Below, one piece after another: positions 51,473 through 64,000 of a DNA stretch of 64,000 bases (the stretch's first letter is position 1; each line of letters opens with the position of its first letter). Where the stretch lies: assembly GCA_029747015.1 (NCBI GenBank), contig JAKOGI010000534.1, forward strand, positions 1 through 64,000, given 5' to 3'. Made by a program: the position numbers and the translations under genes. A model generated the notes under the pieces. It ran no database searches. It worked only from the letters and a program-made list of their open reading frames with translations, and was not told the origin of the DNA. Source of the DNA: Carnegiea gigantea. Lineage: Eukaryota; Streptophyta; Magnoliopsida; Caryophyllales; Cactaceae.

Positions 51473-54400
51473 TGTAAATGAATATTATTGTGGTATTGGA
51501 TACATCAACGAGTCGTGAATGAGATTACTTTTCGTAAGACTTATTTGATGTACACAACAAATAGTTTTCGGGATAAAACACAGACATAAAAAGCGTAGAT
51601 ATTCGAGTTTTCTCTAGTTGGAGTTATGAGAGTGTGATTTATAGAAGTGTGATTTTGTATATCTTATTCCCATCTTTTCTCATGTCTTACTTCCCTTTGT
51701 CTGTCTCCTTATCCATGGCCTTTGTAACATGTCAAAAGACACCACGAAGGATATGATAGGTGGGTAGTTATGAAGGAAAAACCCCGCTGGAAAACGACCC
51801 ACCACGGGCTGGCTTTGCTGGTCGTTGCTCTTAAAATTTTCCCAAAAATCCCACGTCATTGCAAAACTAGGAAAGAAAATCCTATATTGGGTTTCCCAAT
51901 CCCCTCGTCATACGGAGAATGAGAGGAGACAAACTTCGGAGAAAATAATGAGATCTATGCATCATGAAAGTAACTTGGGATGTGAACTTTCACTTAGCGG
52001 ACATAACTTAGATTAGTCTGAATATGTTTCTGACTACTTGGATACATCTCACACATAAACCTCAAAGTACACTTAGAGTTTTGACACAATTTAAGGCTGT
52101 GTCCATATCCTTAATGAGTGTATCAAGCCAAGCCCTTTAGCTTTTGAAGCGGTTACATTTCACGCTCACACAGGTAGACTCTTTATGTTCTATCAAGCAC
52201 ATGATCCCTTATATTATGGCAAGCCAACCTTACTATTGAAGATTCTATTAAGAGCTTTCGCTTACCCTTTTCCTTACATACGGGTAATTCAAGCACTTAA
52301 ATTTGGGATGAAATGTAAATAATATAGTGCTTGCAATTAACCATGCATATAGCAAGCTTGACCACATTGAACTCAAGATTTGATATCTTATAAAGTGTAA
52401 GTTGGGCGCCTATCATTGGTGATTAAAAAGCGGAATCTTACCTATCCCTATTACCAAGGTGACTAAATAAAAATATATCATTCTATGACCTTAAATATAT
52501 GATAGTTATGCTCAAATCAATTCAGGCTAGTCAATGCTTATACAACATTCAAGGTCATTAGATACATATCATTTCATGACCTTAAATATAATACATCATG
52601 ATCGTAATCCAATTTATCAAAACTAGCCAGTATTGTAAAACACTCTTGAACTCTGAAGACATTACACCCCCCGCCATTAATATGACTAAACCATCATATT
52701 ATAATCTATGGGTAAAATCACACTATAAAGTGTGTAACTTTTGAAATGGATCCATACAACTTTGAAATTAATTTGATGTCCCTTCACAAGTCTTAAATAT
52801 TAGGCCCATAACACTTGTAAAATTTCTAATATTCATAACCATAATGTTATCTAGCTGTCACAGATTATTTATCTTGTTATAATTCAATTGAGAAGAGTGT
52901 GCTCAACAAACCAAAATTTTCTCGGTTTTTATAGAAATTATCTTTCCAACTTGTGCACACTTACGAAACCAAATTTCTTGGTTTTCATGGAAATCATATT
53001 CTATTTTCAACTTATATATGATGAAAGTACCATACTCTTGTTCACAACCATAATTTAATCCAGTAACATCTGGACAATTTACAGGGTTCACTTGCAAAGC
53101 CAAACATGATTTGCCATGGGAATCGCAGTCCCAAACATATAATTTTATCATTATGCATATATTAGCAATGCACTTTTTAAATTGAGGATTTCCCTTGATA
53201 ATCTATCTTATCTCATAGATTATCTCACACACTCTCATATGATTAAACTATCATGTCGGCTTTGACATATACCATATAATCATGGACTTTCAAACACATA
53301 CGATCCATGTACATTTCTTTATAGCAAAGAAATATCGAATCACAAGTTTTAGCCATAACTTTATGTGAATCCAGTTACACATCAAACTTGAATCACAAAC
53401 TAAAGAAATATGCTATCAAATAACTTTTGAATCATCACATAAAAATGTGACAATGCATGAAATTATAGTCCGCACTTTGACTATTTATCCAAAAATAGAA
53501 CATTCACATGGCCATGACTTACATTACCATCTTATATAGATCTTTTTTTTGATTTTTACATCAAACTTGATAATTATCAAAGCCCTATCTAAAAATAACA
53601 TCGCAATATGTTGGCTTAGATACTTATAAAGAAGCCAAATTACTCATAATTATTCTTATAAATAAATTAGTAAATAGCTGACATCATGAAGATAGCACAT
53701 CAACATACTATCACAAAATGTGATCCAAATTGAGATTATTCTTTTATCCATGAATTATTGCATCTTATAATTAATTTGTCTTAGTAACTTATACTTAGTC
53801 AAACAAATAAATTAATACTCCCAAATTTAGACATGATCAAATCCATCTATGAGGCACATAATCATGGATTTTACATCACTTTCTTTGACAAAGGAAATAA
53901 CTGCACATACAAGTATAAATATTTGAATATAATTACAATGCACAAATATAAATCATCGATGACGACATATATTGCAAATCATGCCACCAAATGGCATAAA
54001 TCATGCCACCAAATGGCATCTTATGGATGTATAGAAATTTAATATAAACTTCAAATGACCACGAAAAAACACAATGCATGCAAATTGGATATCACCATTT
54101 AACCGCATGACTGTGCGAGAGTCTCGGTCCCAAGCCGCCAAGATAAGCACCAAATTGGGCAATGCCGTATTTGCCTCCAAGAGCGGGTTCCACGTTTATC
54201 AATCTTAGTCTGACTTTCTAATCATACCTCTTTAGCTGTAATAATTTAATCTTATTGCAAAATAGGCATAAGATTAATACATGTGTTTGAATTATCAAGA
54301 AATATGCTCATGAATTTCTCTAACTTTTTTACACATTCAAACATGTAAATATGCATGAAACTCATGAGATAAATTTCCACGTGTATACAAAACATAAATG

Positions 54401-55063
54401 GAATAAATCACTTTCATGGATGCATAATAGACTTCCATCCAGATGGTAAAATGCATAGAATTGATCATTCAGAATGCAATATATTGACAACACACAATAT
54501 CTAAAAAATCATGATTCAAAAGCTCATGCAAAAACTAGTAAACAAGTACTTATCTTTAACATGCCATCTTCTAAATTGGGCGCCCTTAAACTTGTCCAAG
54601 TTGTATATCATCTCACTAATTGTTAATATCAAATTAAGTCTTACAATTGTTTGAAAAAAGGAATGTCAATGAATATTTGGTACCAGATATTACAGAGTCG
54701 TGAACAAGAGCACTTTTCGCAAGAAATATTTGTTGTATACCACAAATAGTTTCGAGATATATAAAACGCTGACATGATAAGTTTATATGTTTGAGTTTTC
54801 TCTAGTTGGAGTCATGAGAGTGTAATTTTGCACATCTTGCTCCAATCTTATTCTCATGTCTTATTCTCCCTTGTCTGTGTTCTTATCCATAGCTTTTATA
54901 ACATGTCAAAAGACGTCACAAGGGACAGGATATGTGAGTAGTTATGATGGAAGATGACGTGGCACACTTATTTAGCAAACCCCACTGGAAAACCACCCAC
55001 CACGGCCGTAGCATCCGCCACGGGCTGCCTCTAGTGTTCACTACTCTTGAAATTTTCCTAACA
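51473..55063 (+). mobile_element. Degenerate LTR-flanked element without coding capacity
   Basis: 51473-51845 and 54664-55063 are direct repeats of about 370-400 bp, starting TGTAAATGAATATT and TGTCAATGAATATT and ending in AAATTTTCC followed by a few A/C bases. Shared blocks include GAGTTTTCTCTAGTTGGAGT, CTCATGTCTTA and AACATGTCAAAAGAC. A purine tract, GAAAAAAGGAA, abuts the right repeat, as expected for a plus-oriented element. The 2.8-kb interior has no gag or pol. I found no convincing primer-binding site and no target duplication, so it may be an old LARD/TRIM-like element. Confidence 0.55.
53976..54019. repeat. Two 22-bp tandem units, each palindromic
   Basis: Two identical adjacent copies at 53976-53997 and 53998-54019. 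Each contains ATGCCA, a 5-base centre and TGGCAT. Confidence 0.9.
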
Positions 55064-55290
55064 TCTTAAAGCTTGAGGCTTTCATCTTGGTGGCATAGAA
55101 GTAGATTTAGAAAGAGCACTCCTCCGTGAACTTCAGGCAGGTCCTCGCAGGGCACTACCTCAGATTCATGGGCTTCTGGATAGATAGCGGATCATAAACC
55201 TCAATTATGCGAAATGCTCGGTAAATATGGTGGCAGCAATTTCAGCACTCTTCTGTGAACTTGTGTTGGTATTGATTTTTTGGCTTTAAT
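55064..55290 (+). pseudogene. Possible C-terminal part of the split RNase H relic
   Basis: GGIEVDLERALLRELQAGP, then IHGLLDR and VNMVAAISALFCE, resemble the second half of an RVT_3 RNase H. It lies just right of the degenerate LTR element, as expected if that element split the relic. Weak similarity. Confidence 0.35.
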
Positions 55291-58200
55291 CTAATTATTG
55301 TTTGATTTTTCCAAGAAAAGATATAGTCTGACATCTTCAGTCATTTTTTACAAATTACATTTATTATTATAGTTCTATATTTATAGATCCGAATAATCAT
55401 ACATGGTATTTTTTATTTTTTCAAAATCCATCCCTTTTTTATTGTCCAAATTAGCTCAAATTATATCACATCGTCAATTCTATATATTTGAATTTACCAT
55501 ATACTCGCTGCGGGGCAACAACAACAACAGCACAAATTTACCATACACATACTCGTTCTTTTAAGCGTTGGAAAATTTACAGAGTAAATGGCCCTGAAAT
55601 GACCTGAAGTTTTCTTTTACTTGCCTTCAAGGACTTCAATGGTGGATGACATTCTGTTGAAGACCTCATGTTTGCTTTCCGGCCGCATTCCCACATAAGA
55701 CAAATTAAAGAATGCATTCAATTTTTCAAGGCCAGAAAATTAAAGGACAAAATGGTTAATTGTTTGTCACATAGCGAAAGATGACAAATCTAATAGTACT
55801 ATATATGATTATATCCTTATGATGCAAGGTTTAGGTAAAATAATTTTTTAATATGCTCTTAAGACTCGAGAGAATTAATCTTTAATTTGTTTTTCAAATA
55901 GCAACATAAGTTGACATATTATATTATTTAATTTATGAAAGATTTGAGCATTTCGTCTTACTTTTTTTCTATTGAATTGAATACTCATTATTTCAAGTTC
56001 AACTTATATGGAACTTTTTTGTTCTATATCATTTTTGATGTAGATCAAGGTTCATCTCAGGCTCCACATCAGTAGGATGGGAAGACATTGTTGACTGATC
56101 ATCTTAAGGATTAGTTTTGTGAGGGAAAACAATTCAACTTTGAGGCTTCCCTAGGGAAGTCCTTCCTATGCTGGACACCTTAAGAGATCCCAATGGCAAC
56201 TAGAGACACATTTTGAGGCTAACACAGCAGCCTTAGTTCAATCCAGATCAATAAGGTTTTAATTTCCAGTGAATTACCAAGGTGCTCCATCAGTCATTGG
56301 TCTGCTATTTTTGAAGCATAGAGCATCTGTCCCTTTTGGAAAGTAACCTAGCTCATCCAACAACTCTCAAATAAGTTACTAAATGATAAAGGTTGCTTCA
56401 ATTCACGAGCTATCAATACAGGCAGCTCCAGTTTTCAGTAGCAGTTCTAGAAGGTCACTTTTGCTTCATCATGGCAGTTGTTTTGGCTCGTTCAAGAACT
56501 TGAAAAGGTGTTAAAAATATTATCATTGAAGGTCCTAAAGTTGCAGATTCAGATCAGGAGGCATAAGTTTTTATGCACCACAAACTCAAAGGAAATTCCT
56601 TTGATCCAATGGACTATCTGCAGTTGTACCTGCTGTTAGCGAGGCTAACCTCGAGTTTAGCAGCTGCAATTTGCTTCCGAAGACCATCATTAGTAGTCCC
56701 TTGATACCGCATTAGCTTGACACCTCACTAATAGAGATCAACAACTCCATTAGGTGTCAAAGATCGGGCTTTAGTTGCTGTTTTTAGGCTGTTTAGTTCA
56801 AAATTGTTTTTGCTGTTTTGGCCTCCTTGTTTTTTTAGTTATAGCCATTGTTAAAGTGAGTAAGGCTTGATATAAAAGCCTAAATTTTCATTGTAAGAAC
56901 TTAGTTATCACATTGGAATACAATCAGTTTGCTAGCTGCAAGCCTTCTCTCTCAAATTAAACTTTATCCTAGTTACTGGTGACGTTCAGTGAGTGAACCC
57001 TTTATCTGATCTTCTAGTGCTTAGGCTTTAGGAAGGTTGGTGGTGAGTTCTTCCAGTCTTGGTTGGTGGTTGATACCTTTATTTCAAGACATATCTTCCA
57101 TGTTAAGTTGCTAGGTTTGGTTGGATTCAAGCCAATAGTCTTAGCATACACCAATTTTCTTTGTTAAATTTTTTATATTTTTTAAAGACCAAATTCTATT
57201 ACTAATTAGTCGTAAGACACATCAATATCGTTTGAACAACTAGAATTAAATATAACTAATGTCTAAATCTACCCCATCTTACATGCCCTTCCAATTTTCA
57301 TGGAGCATCGTACGTGGCATCTTATGCGTCGATCATACATATACGAGTTGAAGTGAATGATAAAAGTTAATCTTATTGACATTACTATTTAAAGTTAAAC
57401 TTATAAATTGTAGTATTGAGGTGATATATATTAGAAAAAATAATTGCTCCTTAAATCAATTATAGTGATTGTTTTTTCTTTAATTGGCACACGAGGAGGT
57501 CATCTTTGATGATACATAATATAAAAGAGCACTATGGTATGTAATATAATGGAAGTCTTATGATAATCAAATTGAACACTCTCTCAACTAAAATTATTTA
57601 TCAACTAAATTTTTTGTATTTTTTCTGCCACTTTCCTAATATTATTATATTTTTTTTTTTAATGAAATGTGAGCATTCCACTGGTAAAGGGAGAAAAGGT
57701 AAGCAAAAACTTACAAGTGGCAAGTGAATACAACCAAAAAGTTTCATGAGTTGAACTTTAAAATAATAAGCATATTAATTTCATAGAAAAGTTAAGAAGA
57801 AATGCTCAAAGTTTTCATAAATTAAATGATAATATGTCAACTTATTTTGCTATTTGAAAACAACAAGAACTATTCATTCTCTTGATAACACATTAAAAAT
57901 TAGTTTAATTAAATTCTTGCATCACAAGTATATAATTCTAGTAATATTAATAAGTAAAATTGGTCACACCCAAAACTATATTTTTCCTAGAATTGTCCTC
58001 TTTCATTGTTTGAAAACAATTAACCATTTAGTCCTTTAATTTTATAGTCTTGAAAAATTGGATGCATTCTTTAATTTATCGCAACTGAGAATTTGGCCAA
58101 AATAAACATGAGGTTCTCCATGAAATGTCATCCAACGTCGAGGTCCTTGAAGGCAAGCAAAAGAAAACTTGAGGTAGGCCATTTTCTCAAAATTCACTAT

Positions 58201-58550
58201 GATATCTCACCATTCTAGAAGAAGATAAGGACTATATATCCAACACAATGTGGGTAATTTGCAGAGTCATGCATGTGTCATATGCAAGTAGCTAACGTTG
58301 CATTTTTCCAACGTTGGTTTTGCAGCCGCCTCTGACCTCAACCTTTGTTTTGCTGTCTGTCTCCCCACAAATCCACAGATCCAAATCCAACATTTTCATT
58401 GGAAAAACCCAAAAACGTCAACCCATTCAACCCAATATTTATTCTAATAATCACCCACTTTCCCAAGATAATTACATATAAATAAATAGATCCCTTTCAT
58501 CAAGAGCTGCAAGAATGAATAATTAATCAGTCCGAAAGTCATTGATTCGG
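55291..58550. other. Intergenic DNA; possible solo LTR relic near 56630-57150
   Basis: No gene recognised. Around 56867 TGATATAAAAGCC looks like an LTR TATA box, followed by an LTR-like leader; termini (TGTTAGC near 56633, CATACA near 57149) are tentative and no partner or target duplication was found. Confidence 0.3.
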
Positions 58551-58551
58551 C

Positions 58552-58563
58552 TCTTATTTATAA
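58552..58563 (+). promoter_or_regulatory. TATA box of the hexokinase-family gene
   Basis: CTTATTTATAAC about 65 bp before the ATG at 58625, which leaves a short leader of some 35 bp. Confidence 0.5.
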
Positions 58564-58624
58564 CAGATTCGTCCATAAAGAGAAAGGGGGCAAATTAGTT
58601 CAGAAAAAAACAGAGAGACAAAAG

Positions 58625-61818
<3,194 letters not shown>

Positions 61819-62319
61819 TCCCCTAAAATTCCTTGATCTAAGAAAAATTGTCCATGTTAGACGCTGTCTTTTCACTTGCATGAATTGTATCAAGTTTCTT
61901 GTAATATACTCTTGCTTAAGATGGTAAATCATTGTAGCATATTTATTTTTTCCCCCAACTACTGGAATCAAGGACCCAGCAAAATAGCTTGCAAAAGACA
62001 AAACCACCTAGACCTTTCACCAAAAGTTTCCTGAAAATGAGAGCCTACTAACCATCTGAATACGAGAAACTCATTGTGAAACATCCCCAGGATGAAATTG
62101 TTTCTTATTTCTCATTTCACCAGGAGTCAATTTCCGGATTCCAACGCTCACCAAAAAAATGGGCCAAAGCCTAGGCCCAAACCTCCTATTGTCACTTGGA
62201 TTGGATGAAAAAAATGGGCTTTTTAGACAGTCATATGCATGCTATATTACTACTAGATTGGTGACTCTAATATAACTTTAATAAACGATATCAACATATA
62301 CTGTCAAAGATTTACTGCC
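61819..62319. other. 3' flank of the hexokinase gene
   Basis: Likely 3' untranslated region in the first 150 bp, then AT-rich DNA without a feature I can support. Confidence 0.45.
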
Positions 62320-62616
62320 TAAGGCCTTGTTCTTTTCGTTGGTACTAACTTCAACCTACTTCAAAAACTTCAATAAAAAAATATATACTTGAACCCACTT
62401 CAATCAACGTTCTATTATTTTAACCAACTTCTACCCATCATACCCCAAAAAAAATATATCAACCCACTTCAACCAACTTCATCTATTTCATCCCACTTTA
62501 ACCAATTTTAACCTATTTCAACAAAAAAAATACCCACTTCAATTCACTGCTACCAATCTCAACTAATTTTATCTATTTATCAATTCATATTTTTCAACAA
62601 AAAGAACAGATCCTAA
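62320..62616. mobile_element. Tourist-like MITE (PIF/Harbinger)
   Basis: TAA duplications (62320-62322, 62614-62616) flank a 291-bp element with terminal inverted repeats GGCCTTGTTCTTTTCGTTG and, in reverse complement, GGATCTGTTCTTTTTGTTG. GG-starting ends and a 3-bp TAA/TTA duplication are the PIF/Harbinger signature. The interior is an irregular array of ACTTCAACC-like words. Confidence 0.75.
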
Positions 62617-63888
62617 GTATATAACTCTAATTACCTTTTCAACGAGTCTGACAAATTTCCAGTGCCACTATATATATTATCTTTAGAATGTAAGGCTTGA
62701 AAACCAATTTGACCTGTACTATAACGACATTTATACTATGTTTTCTCTATCATATATATTCCATTTCTCATTACTGTCGCCAGAAACTTTAATATTATAT
62801 GTATTCTCTTGTGGTTGAATGGACCTACATGAATATATAATCAAATGTCAAATGTTCCAATGTTTATAGGGAATAAGTAGAAATGAGCAAAGGGCACACA
62901 CGTACCTGGTAGTTGGTTAGGTACTTTTCCAAACAATTATTACGTATTTGACCAAGAAGGCGGCAAACCCCCGTTAGAAATACATATAATCACTGAAGTT
63001 GCGTGAGTAATATTTATTTAGACAGTCTAAAGGTGGAATGAATTGCCCATTGAAAATTTTGAGGCCAAGCCTCTTTCATTTTCACACTTATTAGGATATT
63101 TACCGTGCGCAATATGGCCTGTAAGGCAGTGCCGCATCATGCACTTTTGATTCTCTCTGTCTCAGCTCATCCTCAAGTCGTGTTCAGTAATAATGTTAGT
63201 TGAAACACTGATCAATCAAGTATGAGTGTTTGATGACTTAGTATTTAAATTAGAATGTCAATTTTAACATTTAATATTTTAGTAGTGTTTATGAAAAACT
63301 AATAAAATTTGCTTTTGGTTAGCGTTACATATGTTTTGGTTAAAAATATCATTTATTGTATTTTTGGTAAATTATCCATATCCTTTTATGTCAATTTACA
63401 TTAACTAGTCAACCCAGTAATTAAATTGACCAAACGCATTCTCTTCAACTGTTCATTTAAACAACAATTAAGTAATAACTAAATTAGAACAATTAACTAA
63501 TTCCTACATAACACAATTATCTGCTACTTAACTAATTCATTTCACCAAACGAGACCTTATACTAGATGATATCATCTTAGGTGACACTGTTACGGTTAAG
63601 ATATGATTTTTATTTTTATTTTTTTTGGTTCACATCAATTGATAATTAACAATAGAATTTTGATTTTTTTTAGCTAATTACATTACATTTTATTGCATCC
63701 TATATATGCACCAAATTGAGTTACATGTAAAATGTGGTTAAATGTGGTCAATGATTTAAATTAGAAAAATTAAAAGAAGAATCTCTGCTTATGTTATGGC
63801 ACTAGCAGAAAATGTTAACAAAGCGAATTTAGATCTTAATAACCTTTCACCAGTTAAATGGGTGTCTCCAAATGAGAAATGGCAAATT
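62617..63888. other. Intergenic DNA, no gene seen
   Basis: AT-rich. I recognise no coding frame or repeat with termini. Confidence 0.4.
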
Positions 63889-63964
63889 TATGTTGGATCA
63901 TGACCCTCCCTCCCCCCCCCCCCCCCCCCCCCCCTCCCCCCCCAAAAAAAATCTATGTTGGATC
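63889..63964. repeat. C-run/A-run tract between direct repeats
   Basis: TATGTTGGATC occurs at 63889-63899 and 63954-63964. Between them lie C23, T, C8 and a run of A. Confidence 0.85.
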
Positions 63965-64000
63965 CTTAACGATCTACAGAATTTTGTAATTGAGATTTTT

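Overview
The window is plant nuclear DNA, most likely from a dicot. The evidence is intron-split genes with GT-AG boundaries, AT-rich intergenic DNA, and several classes of plant transposable element. I cannot name the species. The left 36 kb is almost entirely mobile-element sequence. The right 28 kb holds two ordinary host genes separated by small non-autonomous elements.

Positions 1 to about 12,200 are the 5' part (minus strand) of a Ty3/gypsy retrotransposon with Tat-lineage architecture. It has one long uninterrupted gag-pol frame (11443-3953) with protease, reverse transcriptase, RNase H, a second RNase H domain and a D,D35E integrase. Facing it on the plus strand, inside the same element, is a two-exon gene (549-2666 and 2743-3456) encoding a plant mobile domain (PMD) protein with a coiled-coil tail. 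Directly in front of its ATG are four 137-bp tandem repeats, each an imperfect long hairpin. This antisense, spliced, repeat-fronted cargo gene is the most interesting item here. The 3' LTR lies outside the window.

Positions 12,300-22,050 contain no convincing gene. They hold MITEs, several tRNA-related SINE-like relics, a short LINE-tail insertion with an 18-bp target duplication, and microsatellites including a 38-bp C run.

Positions 22,049-35,867 form a nest. A 5'-truncated, decayed LINE on the minus strand (reverse transcriptase, zinc-binding tail, RNase H) is split by two LTR retrotransposons. One is a complete gag-only element (22353-28025, TR-GAG type, target duplication ATTCT). The other is a Tnt1/Tork-like copia element (30145-35543, target duplication GTTCA/GTTCC). 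Removing each insert restores the LINE reading frame. Both inserts show about 3 percent LTR divergence by eye, and unexpectedly both carry nearly the same G-box-centred palindrome in their LTRs.

The right part carries a 12-exon nuclear poly(A) polymerase gene (PAPS2/PAPS4 class, 40249-46089, 702 residues) and a 9-exon hexokinase-family gene (58625-61818, 469 residues, no N-terminal membrane anchor). Between and around them are two Mutator-like terminal-inverted-repeat elements, a hAT-like MITE, a Tourist-like MITE, further SINE-like copies and a degenerate LTR pair sitting in an RNase H relic. The two host genes are functionally unrelated (mRNA 3'-end formation; hexose phosphorylation or sugar signalling), and nothing suggests they work together.
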